NCBI RefSeq assembly: GCF_004001325.1 | Contig: NZ_AP018722.1 | Location: forward strand, 806,001 to 870,000 | DNA from: Thiomicrorhabdus aquaedulcis | Lineage (GTDB): Bacteria > Pseudomonadota > Gammaproteobacteria > Thiomicrospirales > Thiomicrospiraceae | Length of the DNA: 64,000 bases | Direction: 5' to 3' | Shown here: positions 9,102 to 17,877 of the stretch, one piece after another | How positions within the stretch are numbered: position 1 is the first letter of the stretch | Layout of the letters: every line of letters begins with the position of its first letter | Notes under the pieces: model-generated | What the model was told of the DNA's origin: nothing | Databases searched by the model: none | The model's input: the letters and a program-made list of their open reading frames with translations, nothing else | Position numbers and translations under genes: made by a program

Positions 9102-10145
9102 ATGCGAATTTCAACCAATATGTTTCATAATCAAGGTGTGAATTCTATTCAAAAGCATCAAAATGCGGTAGTAGATTTGCAATTGCAACTCAGTACAGGC
9201 AAGCGGGTTAATGCCGCAAGCGATGACCCAGTGGCCACTAGCCAAATTCACTCGCTTAATCGCACCACAAGTACTATTGACCAGTACGCCAAAAACGGCG
9301 AATACGCCAAGTCGCAATTGGTGCTTGAAGAGACCGCCATTGAGGATGTGACCGCCTCATTACAGCGAGCGCGTGAGCTTACTATTCAAATGTTTAACAG
9401 TACTTATAACGCCACTGACCGCCAAGCGGCAGCGCAAGAAATTGGGCAGTTAATAGAACAAACCAAAAACATGATGAACTACCGAAACTCTGAAGGCGAG
9501 CTGATTTTTGCCGGCAGCAGCGTGAATGCCGAACAAGCGTTTGTAGAAGATGTGAATAACCCTGGCTACTACGCTTATATTGGAAGCAATAACGCTGATG
9601 ATGGTACGGTTGACACGGTATATGAGCCATTAGCAAGTTTTGGTTCTCGCTTTGTGCAAATAGGCTTTGATGCGGACAATAAAGTATTGCCAAACGATCA
9701 AGGAGACCCGAGTAGGGTTCGAATTACTGATAATGGTGATAAGGTATTTGGTTGGCCTGACCCAGCCCTTGCAGAAACTACCTTTGCTAATCCAACAGGG
9801 ACTGGAACGCCAGACAGTAATATTTTGAATGTGCTAGTAGAGCTTAAAAATGCTTTAGACGCGGGGCTAAAGCCTCCCGAAGGCATTGCTAACGATTTAG
9901 CATTTGGTATTGATCAAATGTCAAAGGTGCGTGCTGAAATTGGTGGACGCCAAAACCGTATCGAAAGCCAGTTTGATGCAGGGCAGACCTTTAAAATTGC
10001 TTTAGAAGAGCGACGTATGAATTTAGAAGACATGGATTTGGTGCAGGGTATTACCGACTTAACCAAAAACCAAAACGCCTTACAAATAGCGCAGCAAATT
10101 TTTACCCGTGTACAAGACATGTCATTGTTTAATTATTTAAGGTAG
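9102..10145 (+). CDS. flgL: hook-associated protein FlgL (HAP3)
   Basis: FlgL is the second junction protein between FlgK and the filament. The 347-residue product begins MRISTNMFHNQGVNSIQKHQ, has the flagellin-like N-terminal helix with LSTGKRVNAASDDPVATSQI, and ends NALQIAQQIFTRVQDMSLFN. It is translationally close to flgK (2 bp gap). A terminator hairpin about 50 bp after the stop ends the transcript, although that hairpin also overlaps the ribosome site of the next gene. Confidence 0.97.
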   Translation: MRISTNMFHNQGVNSIQKHQNAVVDLQLQLSTGKRVNAASDDPVATSQIHSLNRTTSTIDQYAKNGEYAKSQLVLEETAIEDVTASLQRARELTIQMFNSTYNATDRQAAAQEIGQLIEQTKNMMNYRNSEGELIFAGSSVNAEQAFVEDVNNPGYYAYIGSNNADDGTVDTVYEPLASFGSRFVQIGFDADNKVLPNDQGDPSRVRITDNGDKVFGWPDPALAETTFANPTGTGTPDSNILNVLVELKNALDAGLKPPEGIANDLAFGIDQMSKVRAEIGGRQNRIESQFDAGQTFKIALEERRMNLEDMDLVQGITDLTKNQNALQIAQQIFTRVQDMSLFNYLR

Positions 10146-10196
10146 TTAAATCAATGGCTTGTTGTATATTTTGTACACTTGGCCTGTGACTTGCTA

Positions 10197-10220
10197 AAAC
10201 CTCCCAAACGGAGGTTTTTT
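10197..10220 (+). terminator. flgL terminator whose 3' arm carries the next gene's Shine-Dalgarno
   Basis: AAACCTCC pairs with GGAGGTTT across a 5-base loop, followed by T residues. The GGAGG in the 3' arm (10210-10214) is 7 bases before the GTG start at 10222, so it doubles as the ribosome site of the transglycosylase gene. Confidence 0.8.
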
Positions 10221-10221
10221 T

Positions 10222-11553
10222 GTGAAAAATCAAATACGCATTGCGTCAATTATTTTGGCTTCAGGTGGGTTACTGGCAGTAACCGCACTGGCGTTTGCTC
10301 AAATGCAAGAACCAGTACAAATTCAAGTTAGCACAGCTGTGCAAGCCAGTTTGCAAGCGAATGTGCCTACCGGTGCCATTCGCGCCATACACCATGAGGC
10401 CGCACCACACACCACCCTAGCGTTGGCTAATACGCTGCTGGCACAAACCACTCAACCATTAATTGACAATCCGCAGGTGATGGACGAACCCTCTGTCAAA
10501 AATTCAACACCGTTAATAGCAGACGTTCCTACTAGTATTGACGCTAGCGCTAACATAGAAAACGACTATTCGTCCAAACTTACCAGGCCTGGTGAGCTTA
10601 TAAGCGCTCAATCAACCGACATGGTTAACTTATTTACCACGCCCATTACGCCGATGAGTGCTGATCAAGAACTGTCTTTGCAACCGGTTATTATTTGGTA
10701 CGATCACGAAATTATTATTGAATATCCCCAAGCCTTAGTGACTCCGCAAATTCTTAAACGGTCTATTGCACGTTTGTTGTTAAGCCCAGACAAGCTCGCA
10801 GCCGAAGAGTTGTTAAGTTTAAAACCCATTAAAAGTCAGCAGGTACCCGCGCTGTATTTAAAAGTGCGCGATCAAAATGGCAAAGCCATTCGTTATCCAG
10901 CGGACGCTTATGCGTACGTAGATTATTTAATCAAACATCAAGCCGAAGAAGTCGGCGACGATCAAGAGCGTTTTACCTTGGTGCACATTCCCATTACCAA
11001 GCGTCATTTGCCCAATCCGGTACAAGCTTATCAACACTGGGTGCAAGCGTATTCAGAACGTTTCAAGGTGTCGCAAGACATTGTGTTTGCCATTATGGAA
11101 GTGGAAAGCGCTTTTAATCCAAAAGCCGTGAGTAAGTCTGAGGCGTTGGGGTTAATGCAAGTGCAAGCGCACACCGCTGGTAAAGATGTGTATGAGTTGG
11201 TGGATCGCAAACAGGGCATGCCCGGGCGCGCCGAGTTGTTTGACCCGCAAAACAACATTCGCATGGGCGTGGCTTACTTTGGGTTGCTGAATCACGACTA
11301 TTTAAAAAGTGTGAGCAATCCTAAAAGTAAAGAGATGCTGGCCATTTCGTCATACAATGGAGGGTTTTCAACGGTCTTAAAGTTGTTTGGCAAGAATGCC
11401 GAAGAAGCATTGGCTCACATTAATCGTTTGCATCCGCAACAGGTTTATCGTATTTTACGTTACGACCATCCGTCGGATGAAACGCGTAACTACCTAGACA
11501 AGGTGATGCACGCCAAAAGTCGTTACACCGCTATGTTGGATTTAAATGTGTAA
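10222..11553 (+). CDS. secreted lytic murein transglycosylase (SLT domain, MltC-like)
   Basis: This enzyme cleaves the glycan strands of peptidoglycan in the periplasm. It has 443 residues, with a signal peptide in the first 27 (ending ALAFA-Q) and then a low-complexity linker to about residue 130. An MltC-type N-terminal region comes next, then the SLT domain with catalytic glutamate in FAIMEVESAFNPKAVSKSEA, the LGLMQVQ motif and AISSYNGGFSTVLK. The GTG start is favoured by GGAGG inside the terminator hairpin. Its position after flgL and the lack of a muramidase domain in FlgJ suggest a role in opening the wall for the rod (inference). A palindrome copy lies in the linker and encodes TRPGE. 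Confidence 0.85.
   Translation: MKNQIRIASIILASGGLLAVTALAFAQMQEPVQIQVSTAVQASLQANVPTGAIRAIHHEAAPHTTLALANTLLAQTTQPLIDNPQVMDEPSVKNSTPLIADVPTSIDASANIENDYSSKLTRPGELISAQSTDMVNLFTTPITPMSADQELSLQPVIIWYDHEIIIEYPQALVTPQILKRSIARLLLSPDKLAAEELLSLKPIKSQQVPALYLKVRDQNGKAIRYPADAYAYVDYLIKHQAEEVGDDQERFTLVHIPITKRHLPNPVQAYQHWVQAYSERFKVSQDIVFAIMEVESAFNPKAVSKSEALGLMQVQAHTAGKDVYELVDRKQGMPGRAELFDPQNNIRMGVAYFGLLNHDYLKSVSNPKSKEMLAISSYNGGFSTVLKLFGKNAEEALAHINRLHPQQVYRILRYDHPSDETRNYLDKVMHAKSRYTAMLDLNV
10582..10593. repeat. palindrome ACCAGGCCTGGT, exact, inside transglycosylase gene
   Basis: Exact copy in the low-complexity linker, read in frame as Thr-Arg-Pro-Gly. Confidence 0.9.
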
Positions 11554-11648
11554 AGCGTTTTTAACGTTAACTTACGGGAAGGCCATAAAACTACTTGGGT
11601 TCAAGTTTTTTATGCAAAGGCCTTAGAGAATTCACATGAACAGTGAAA

Positions 11649-13205
11649 ATGAATAATGAAATGAAAAAGTTATTGCCCATTGGAAAATCCACCTTCAAAA
11701 CATTAATTGAAGAAAACTACCTGTACGTTGATAAAACCCAACATGCACTGACATTGATTCAATCAGGCACCTATTATTTTCTATCGCGTCCACGCCGTTT
11801 TGGCAAGTCGTTATTTTTAGACACGCTGGCCACCATTTTCTCGGGCGAAAAGGAATTGTTTAAAGGACTGCATATTTATGATAAGTATGCTTTTCCTAAA
11901 CATCCTGTTATTAACATGAGCTTTAACAGCGGCAGTTATTCTGATTTGGCTGCATTACGCCAACGCATTTATGAAATTTTAAAAGCTTCCCAAGAAATTT
12001 TAGAGGTTAGTTGTGATACCGACCTATCTTTAGCCGGGTGTTTTGAACAGTTGATTCGTAAAACTCATCAAAAATACCAAACTAAAGTCGTCATCCTAAT
12101 TGACGAATACGACAAGCCCATCTTAGACAACATCGAAAAACCCGACATAGCCACCGAACTGCGCGATGAACTCAAAGGGTTTTACAGCGTTATAAAAGGT
12201 GCCGATCAATACATTCAATTTGTATTTATGACTGGCGTGAGTAAATTCTCAAAAGTAAGCCTATTTAGTGGGTTAAACAACCTTGAAGACATTACGCTTA
12301 ATCCACGATTTGCCACCATTTGTGGCTACACGCAAAATGATATCGAAACCACGTTTGCCGCGCATTTAGAAGGGCAAGATTTTAACAAAATTAAAACCTG
12401 GTACAACGGCTACAAATGGTTAGGCGAAGGGGTCTATAACCCCTTTGATATTTTACTGTTTATTTCCAATCAATTTATTTATGAAAATTATTGGTTTTCG
12501 ACAGGAACGCCAACCTTTTTATTAAAAATGCTAGAAAAAAATCAATACTTTTTACCTGACCTTGAAAGCATTACGGCTGACAGAAGCATGTTAGACAGCT
12601 TTGATGTCAATCACATTCAGTTCGAAACCCTAATGTGGCAAACCGGTTATTTAACCATTGAACGAGTGACTGAAAATTTTGATAGCACACCAAAATATTG
12701 GTTATCTTTGCCAAATCAAGAAGTGCGTTTATCCTTATTAAACATCATTGCCGACTATTTAACCGCCATTGATCGTCCTTTAAAGGTTAAAGGTCAAATT
12801 TATGAGGCATTGATTTCTTTGGATTTTGAAGCCCTCAAAAACCAACTTACGTCCCTCTACGCCAGCATTCCTTACGAACACTTTACCCACAGCAAAATGC
12901 ACTTATACGAAGGCTATTACGTAAGCGTGTTTTACGCCTATTTAAAAGCGTTAGGGTTAGAATTAATCGCCGAAGACGCCACCAGCAAAGGCCGTATTGA
13001 CTTAACCCTAAAACTGCCCGATGCCACAATAGTAATAGAATTTAAAGCCGATGGCGCAACCGCCGAAGACGCGTTGGCGCAAATAAAAGCCAAAGGCTAC
13101 GCCAACAAGTATTTAAATAACGGCAAGCCTGTGTACGCGGTAGGAATAGGGTTTGATAAAGAATTACGTAACATTTCTAGTTTAGCGTACCAAATAGTTG
13201 GTTAG
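11649..13205 (+). CDS. AAA-ATPase-like / PD-(D/E)XK nuclease family protein (DUF1703)
   Basis: This belongs to a large family that fuses an AAA-like ATPase domain to a DUF1703-type PD-(D/E)XK nuclease fold; its cellular role is not settled. The N-terminus shows FKTLIEENYLYVDKT and a P-loop-like SRPRRFGKSLFLDT, then a Walker-B-like VVILIDEYDKPI near residue 155. The C-terminal 80 residues contain GRIDLTLKLPDATIVIEFKA, with the D...ExK nuclease triad. The 518-residue length is typical. It has no flagellar role that I know of. A decayed copy of the preceding gene's 3' end follows it, so it looks like a later insertion between the transglycosylase and the glycosylation locus. Confidence 0.85.
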   Translation: MNNEMKKLLPIGKSTFKTLIEENYLYVDKTQHALTLIQSGTYYFLSRPRRFGKSLFLDTLATIFSGEKELFKGLHIYDKYAFPKHPVINMSFNSGSYSDLAALRQRIYEILKASQEILEVSCDTDLSLAGCFEQLIRKTHQKYQTKVVILIDEYDKPILDNIEKPDIATELRDELKGFYSVIKGADQYIQFVFMTGVSKFSKVSLFSGLNNLEDITLNPRFATICGYTQNDIETTFAAHLEGQDFNKIKTWYNGYKWLGEGVYNPFDILLFISNQFIYENYWFSTGTPTFLLKMLEKNQYFLPDLESITADRSMLDSFDVNHIQFETLMWQTGYLTIERVTENFDSTPKYWLSLPNQEVRLSLLNIIADYLTAIDRPLKVKGQIYEALISLDFEALKNQLTSLYASIPYEHFTHSKMHLYEGYYVSVFYAYLKALGLELIAEDATSKGRIDLTLKLPDATIVIEFKADGATAEDALAQIKAKGYANKYLNNGKPVYAVGIGFDKELRNISSLAYQIVG

Positions 13206-13280
13206 TGCCTGTCAATGTATTAGTTTTTTGGTTTTTTAGGCTGTTAGCAATGATAAGCAACTGTCTTAAAGTGGTATGAC

Positions 13281-13430
13281 GCTCATTAATCGTTTGCATC
13301 TCCTGTAGGTTTATCGTATTTTTTAAATCTGATTATTTTTTGGATGAAATGCGTCAATACCTAGCGTAACTAACTGGAGAAGGTGATGCACGCTAAAAAT
13401 ATTAAGCCGCCGAATCGGATTTAAACGTGT
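13281..13430 (+). pseudogene. decayed duplicate of the transglycosylase 3' end
   Basis: GCTCATTAATCGTTTGCATC, GGTTTATCGTATTTT and GAAGGTGATGCACGC closely match the last 140 bp of the transglycosylase gene (11413-11553), in the same order and orientation, with substitutions and small indels that destroy the frame. A further short match lies downstream (13590-13608 against 11587-11605). The nuclease-like gene sits between the two copies, so it appears to have been inserted with, or into, a duplication. The rest of 13206-13768 shows no gene. Confidence 0.75.
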
Positions 13431-13638
13431 TTTCTCTGTTTAGTTTTATTTGGGGTCCGAATAATTTACCGTTGAATTGATGTGGTCTAGTTTTTAGACA
13501 ATGCAGATTATTTGGTAACTATTTTTAATAGCACGAGCATCAACAATGTTAGCGAGACCAATTTTTTAATTGGTTTAAGACTTTTCACGAAAACTATTTG
13601 GACTCAAGTGGCTCTCATACAAGGGTCATAATCTAAGT

Positions 13639-13734
13639 GAGACTTTTGTACGAATGAATGCACTCATAAAAGTGGTCAAAATCAGGTGGATTTTTCCTCT
13701 TTTTTCTTTGGCATATTACACGTATAAAGGCTTT
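13639..13734. mobile_element. MITE copy 4 (96 bp, internally deleted, degenerate)
   Basis: The left end GAGACTTTTGTACGA and right end CGTATAAAGG-CTTT are degraded versions of the MITE termini, with the internal AAGTGGTCAAAATCAGGTGG part preserved. TAAGT flanks it at 13634-13638 and 13735-13739. It lacks the central palindrome. Confidence 0.7.
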
Positions 13735-13768
13735 TAAGTAATTTTTTTAAAAAATAAGATGGTGCTGT

Positions 13769-14773
13769 ATGTATAAATCTAATTATTGGCAAGGCAAGCA
13801 AGTTTTGGTAACAGGTGCTGATGGTTTTATTGGTTCACATTTAACAGAAGCCCTTGTGAGGTCAGGTGCTAAGGTTCGGGCTTTGGTTGTTTATAATTCT
13901 AATAACTCTTGGGGGTGGTTAGACGCAACGGACATATCTAATGAAGTTGAAGTTATTTCTGGTGATGTGAGAGACCCTTTTTTGTGCAAAAAAATTACAA
14001 AAAATTGCCATACTGTTTTTCATCTTGCGGCATTGATTGCCATTCCCTATTCTTATGCTGCGCCTAACTCTTATGTAGAAACCAACGTTAACGGTACTTT
14101 AAATATGGCTCAGTCCTGCTTAGAAAATGGCGTAAGTCGTTTTATGCATACGTCTACTTCTGAAGTATATGGTACCGCGCAATATGTGCCCATTGATGAA
14201 AAGCATCCTTTGCAACCGCAATCGCCCTACAGTGCCAGTAAAATTGGTGCCGATGCGATGGCAATTTCTTACTATAATTCATTTGAATTACCCGTATCTA
14301 TCGCACGTCCGTTTAATACTTATGGGCCAAGACAGTCGGCGCGTGCGGTAATCCCAACAATTATTAGCCAAATTGCCAATGGTATGAAGCAGATTAAATT
14401 AGGCGACACCAGTCCAACCCGCGACTTTAATTATGTTGCCGATACCTGTCAAGGCATGATGGCCTTGATGGCAACGGATGCCACCATTGGCGAAACGGTT
14501 AATATTAGCTCGAATTTTGAGGTGTCGGTGCAAGATACTTTAGAGATAATTAAAGATTTAATGGGTTCTGATGTTGAGTTTGTGCAGGACCCGCAACGTT
14601 TACGCCCAAAAGATTCTGAAGTGTTTCGTTTGTGGGGTGATAACCGTAAATTGATTGAACTGACTGGCTATCAGCCGACCACTTCTTTACAGCAAGGTTT
14701 GCTACGCACCATTGAGTGGTTTAGCCAGCCGAAAAATCTGCAAGGCTATAAAGCCGGTATTTATAATGTTTAA
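13769..14773 (+). CDS. legB: UDP/GDP-sugar 4,6-dehydratase (LegB type, SDR family)
   Basis: LegB-type enzymes oxidise and dehydrate a nucleotide-activated GlcNAc to start bacterial nonulosonate synthesis. The 334-residue product is an extended SDR: Rossmann motif VLVTGADGFIGSHLTEAL, the HLAA motif, TSTSEVYG and the catalytic YSASK (Y...K pair). ARPFNTYGPRQSARAVIPTI is the usual substrate-binding loop. It heads the legB-legC-legH-legI-legG order seen in legionaminic acid loci. Its stop overlaps the legC start by 8 bp. No clear promoter is visible in the disturbed region upstream. Confidence 0.88.
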   Translation: MYKSNYWQGKQVLVTGADGFIGSHLTEALVRSGAKVRALVVYNSNNSWGWLDATDISNEVEVISGDVRDPFLCKKITKNCHTVFHLAALIAIPYSYAAPNSYVETNVNGTLNMAQSCLENGVSRFMHTSTSEVYGTAQYVPIDEKHPLQPQSPYSASKIGADAMAISYYNSFELPVSIARPFNTYGPRQSARAVIPTIISQIANGMKQIKLGDTSPTRDFNYVADTCQGMMALMATDATIGETVNISSNFEVSVQDTLEIIKDLMGSDVEFVQDPQRLRPKDSEVFRLWGDNRKLIELTGYQPTTSLQQGLLRTIEWFSQPKNLQGYKAGIYNV

Positions 14774-15944
14774 TCACCAGGCCTGGTCATTGCTGTTGGC
14801 GCATATTAATCAATATTATGGGCAAGAAAAAGGCGTAATTCCTTTGCACGCTCCCTGTTTTGATGCGCGCGAAAAAGCACTGGTTGTTGACACTATTGAA
14901 TCCACATTTGTGTCTTCGGTGGGAGCCTATGTAACCGAGTTTGAGCAAGCGGTTGCTCTGTTTACTGGGGCCAAACATGCAGTGGCAGTAGTCAACGGCA
15001 CTATGGGGCTGTATTTAGCATTAAAAGTGGTTGGCATTCAACCCAATGATTTGGTTTTAACCCAATCGTTAACGTTTGTTGCGACTCCCAATGCAATCAA
15101 AATGCATCAAGCAGACCCTGTGTTTATCGATGTTGAACACAAAACGCTAGGGCTGTGTCCCGAATCATTAAGCGCTTTTTTAAATGAGCACACTGAGCAA
15201 CAACTTGGTCAATGTGTCCATCGCCAAACAGGTCGGGTAATTCGCGCCTGTATGCCAATGCATACGCTGGGTTTTCCGGCTAGAATTGATGTTATTTTAG
15301 AAATATGTAACCAGCACAACGTTGCCTTAGTGGAGGACGCCGCAGAGAGTTTGGGCAGCCTCTATAAAGGGCTGCATACCGGACGTTTTGGTAAGGTGGG
15401 CGTGTTCAGTTTTAACGGCAATAAAGTGATTACCACCGGCGGGGGTGGGATGCTAATTACCGATGATGATGAGTTGGCAGCAAGTGCTAAGCACTTAAGC
15501 ACCACTGCAAAAATTTCGCATGCCTGGAAGTTTGAGCATGATGAATCTGCTTACAATCTGCGTATGCCCAATATCAATGCCGCCTTAGGTGTTGCGCAGA
15601 TGCAAAAATTGCCGTCATTTTTGGCAGAAAAACGGCATTGGGCGCTCAGTTATCAACAGTTACCAGGCCTGGTGATGCTAAAGGAATCAAACAATTCGCA
15701 AGCCAATTATTGGCTGAACGCGCTGTTATGCGAGTCAGAAGCGGAGCGTGATGCATTTTTAGAGTTCAGCAACGGCCAAAATATTCAAACGCGTCCGCTT
15801 TGGACGCCGATGCATCAATTGCCAATTTATAAAGATTGTCTGCGAACTGATTTACCCAACACCGAATGGCTAGCACAACGGATTGTTAATTTACCAAGCG
15901 GTGTGGTGTGTAGTAAAAAACCAGAAAAGGGTTCGCACGGTTAA
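14766..15944 (+). CDS. legC: PLP-dependent sugar aminotransferase (LegC type)
   Basis: LegC transfers an amino group to C4 of the 4-keto sugar made by LegB. The 392-residue DegT/DnrJ/EryC1/StrS family protein has VAVVNGTMGLYLALK, the VEDAAESLGS aspartate motif that contacts PLP, and FSFNGNKVITTGGGG with the Schiff-base lysine. The start at 14766 (MFNHQAWSLLL) overlaps the legB stop, and palindrome 14776-14787 supplies codons 4-8 of this gene. An upstream in-frame start inside legB is unlikely. A second palindrome copy lies at 15662. The C-terminus (KPEKGSHG) may be slightly altered compared with the family. Confidence 0.88.
   Translation: MFNHQAWSLLLAHINQYYGQEKGVIPLHAPCFDAREKALVVDTIESTFVSSVGAYVTEFEQAVALFTGAKHAVAVVNGTMGLYLALKVVGIQPNDLVLTQSLTFVATPNAIKMHQADPVFIDVEHKTLGLCPESLSAFLNEHTEQQLGQCVHRQTGRVIRACMPMHTLGFPARIDVILEICNQHNVALVEDAAESLGSLYKGLHTGRFGKVGVFSFNGNKVITTGGGGMLITDDDELAASAKHLSTTAKISHAWKFEHDESAYNLRMPNINAALGVAQMQKLPSFLAEKRHWALSYQQLPGLVMLKESNNSQANYWLNALLCESEAERDAFLEFSNGQNIQTRPLWTPMHQLPIYKDCLRTDLPNTEWLAQRIVNLPSGVVCSKKPEKGSHG
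14776..14787. repeat. palindrome ACCAGGCCTGGT, exact, at legC start
   Basis: Exact copy beginning 10 bases after the A of the legC ATG and read as His-Gln-Ala-Trp-Ser; it follows the legB stop by 2 bases. Confidence 0.9.
15662..15673. repeat. palindrome ACCAGGCCTGGT, exact, inside legC
   Basis: Exact copy read as Leu-Pro-Gly-Leu-Val, a surface-type turn, in the C-terminal part of LegC. Confidence 0.9.
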
Positions 15945-16051
15945 TCTGTCTAGACGTTATTAAACCAACTGTCCATGCTTAAGCACCGCTTTGTTACGCC
16001 ATAAATCAACGCCTGATGGCTTGCCAAGCGTTTAGTGAATATACTAAGAAA

Positions 16052-16060
16052 TGTTATAAT
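16052..16060 (+). promoter_or_regulatory. extended -10 promoter candidate before the ParE-like gene and legH
   Basis: TGTTATAAT is an extended -10 (TGnTATAAT). The -35 region (TTAGTG at 16032) is poor. It lies 35 bp before the small ParE-like ORF and could give legH-legI a start separate from legBC. Confidence 0.45.
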
Positions 16061-16095
16061 TTAACCTTAAGTGAAATACTAATTCGGAGAGCCAA

Positions 16096-16311
16096 ATGCA
16101 CATACATGCCGTTGATTTACTTGATAATATTGGCAATTATGTAAGTAGACGCCTCGATGGTCATCTTGAGCAAGAAAGTGTTGAACGACTCTCTGATTTT
16201 CGAATTATTCATACCAGTCATGCAGTTTATGACAAGGTATTGGACGAAGGGGTTTTAATTGTCAGGCTGTTGCATAACAAGCAAGATTCGGCCAGGAATC
16301 TTATGCCATGA
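16096..16311 (+). CDS. small ParE/RelE toxin-like protein, probably truncated and orphan
   Basis: The 71-residue product ends with YDKVLDEGVLIVRLLHNKQD, which resembles the C-terminal strand pair and His-x-x-x-Asp ending of ParE toxins (family knowledge). The N-terminal AVDLLDNIGNYVSRRL resembles the start of ParE helix 1. The middle is too short: ParE proteins usually have about 90-100 residues, so an internal deletion is likely. No antitoxin-like gene precedes it. GGAGAG lies before the ATG, and the stop overlaps the legH start (ATGA). It is probably a non-functional remnant, but it is translated in the operon's frame arrangement. Confidence 0.5.
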   Translation: MHIHAVDLLDNIGNYVSRRLDGHLEQESVERLSDFRIIHTSHAVYDKVLDEGVLIVRLLHNKQDSARNLMP

Positions 16312-16886
16312 AACAGCTTCTTTTAATCGGCGCAGGCGGCCATTGTAAAGCGTGTATTGATGTTATTGAACAAATTGGGGAATGGCAAATTGCGGGGATA
16401 ATCGACCGTAAAGACTCAGGTGTTACGGATGTATTAGGTTATCCGGTAATAGGTTGTGATGATGATTTAGCCCAACTAAAAAAACAATACGACTATGCGT
16501 TTGTCACGGTTGGGCAAATTCGTTCAGCAGATCTCAAAATCAAATTATTTAATCAACTCAATATGCTGGGTTTTAAACAGCCAGGCCTGGTTTCGCCATT
16601 AGCCTATGTTTCCAAACACGCCAAAATAGGCGAGGGCACCATTATTATGCACCATGCAATGGTCAATGCCTCCGCAAAAGTCGGAGACAACTGCATTATT
16701 AATAGTAAAGCTTTAATAGAGCATGATGCCGTTGTTGAAAACCATTGTCATGTTTCAACAGGCGCAACCATTAATGGTGGTGTAATTGTCGGTGAGCAAA
16801 GCTTTATTGGCAGTCACGCCACGACTAAACAATTTATATCCCTTTTACCCAGGTCTTTTATCAAAGCGGGAACCGTAGCAATATGA
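16308..16886 (+). CDS. legH: sugar N/O-acetyltransferase (NeuD/PglD/LegH family)
   Basis: This family acetylates the 4-amino group of the dideoxy-diamino sugar. The 192-residue product has an N-terminal Rossmann-like substrate domain (LLLIGAGGHCKACIDVIEQI) and a C-terminal left-handed beta helix of hexapeptide repeats (AKIGEGTIIMHHAMVNASAK, VGDNCIINSKALIEHD, VVENHCHVSTGATING). The histidine in IEHD is the usual catalytic base. It overlaps the ParE-like gene by ATGA at its start and legI by 4 bp at its end. A palindrome copy at 16580 encodes QPGLV at the domain junction. Confidence 0.85.
   Translation: MKQLLLIGAGGHCKACIDVIEQIGEWQIAGIIDRKDSGVTDVLGYPVIGCDDDLAQLKKQYDYAFVTVGQIRSADLKIKLFNQLNMLGFKQPGLVSPLAYVSKHAKIGEGTIIMHHAMVNASAKVGDNCIINSKALIEHDAVVENHCHVSTGATINGGVIVGEQSFIGSHATTKQFISLLPRSFIKAGTVAI
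16580..16591. repeat. palindrome core copy GCCAGGCCTGGT, inside legH
   Basis: Ten-base core intact, first base G. Read as Gln-Pro-Gly-Leu-Val between the two domains of LegH. Confidence 0.85.
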
Positions 16887-17877
16887 GCATTTTTATCATA
16901 GCAGAAGCTGGAGTCAATCATAACGGCTCATTAGTATTGGCAAAACAACTGGTAGATGTGGCAGCAGATTCGGGTGCTAACGCGGTAAAGTTTCAAACCT
17001 TTAAAGCGGCAACACTTGTCACCAAGTCCGCCAAACAAGCGGATTATCAAACAGCAAACACCGGTAAAGAAGAAAGTCAATTTGATATGCTCAAGCGGTT
17101 AGAGTTGAGTGAAGCGGATCATCAAGAACTGGTTGATTATTGCCAATTCAAAAAATTGAATTTATGTCCACGCCGTTTGATTTACAAAGCATTCGGTTCT
17201 TAAACGGTTTGGGTTTAAAGCGTTTTAAAATCCCGTCCGGTGAAATTACCAACTACCCTTACCTAAAAATGGTCGGCGGTTATAACAAAGAACTTGTACT
17301 CTCAACGGGCATGGCAACCTTAGCTGAAATAGAAGCCGCATTAAGTCTATTGATTGAGTCCGGCACAGAAAAAAATAAAATCACCATTTTACACGCCACC
17401 ACCGATTACCCGACCCAAATGCAAGACGTCAACCTAACCGCTATGCAAACCATTGCACAGGCGTTTAAAGTCAACGTAGGTTATTCCGATCACACACCGG
17501 GCATCGAAGTGCCAATAGCGGCGATCGCACTTGGTGCGTCTATTATCGAAAAACACTTCACTTTAGATAAAAACTTGCCTGGTCCTGATCATAAAGCCAG
17601 TCTAGAACCCCAAGAGTTAAAGCAAATGGTGCAAGCCATTCGCAATATCGAAATCGCTCTGGGTGATGGCATTAAACGCCCAAGCGCTAATGAGCAAAAA
17701 AACATGCAGGTCGCCAGAAAAAGCCTCGTCGCTTTAACCGATATTAAAAAAGGCGACACCTTTAGCGAACACAACCTCACCGTCAAACGACCAGGCCTGG
17801 GTATTTCACCGATGCGTTGGAACGAAATCATCGGCCAAGCCGCCCAAAAAGATTATCAGGCAGATGAATTGATATGA
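16883..17877 (+). CDS. legI: N,N'-diacetyllegionaminate synthase (NeuB family), apparent 1-base frameshift
   Basis: NeuB-type synthases condense a 6-deoxy diamino hexose with phosphoenolpyruvate to give the nine-carbon nonulosonate. The first part (FIIAEAGVNHNGSLVLAKQL, VKFQTFKA) is in one frame and the rest (EFMSTPFDLQSIRFLNGLGL, KIPSGEI, GYSDHTPG, IIEKHFTLDKNLPGPDH, SAF-like C-terminal domain) in the next. The switch is at an A run of six (17150-17155); a seventh A would give an uninterrupted 331-residue protein of normal length. This is more likely a sequence error than a dead gene. The stop overlaps the next start (ATGA). It is an essential step of the pathway. Confidence 0.88.
17790..17801. 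repeat. palindrome core copy ACCAGGCCTGGG, inside legI
   Basis: Core intact, last base G. Read as Arg-Pro-Gly-Leu-Gly, a motif that is natural in NeuB C-termini. Last copy before an 18 kb stretch without any. Confidence 0.75.
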
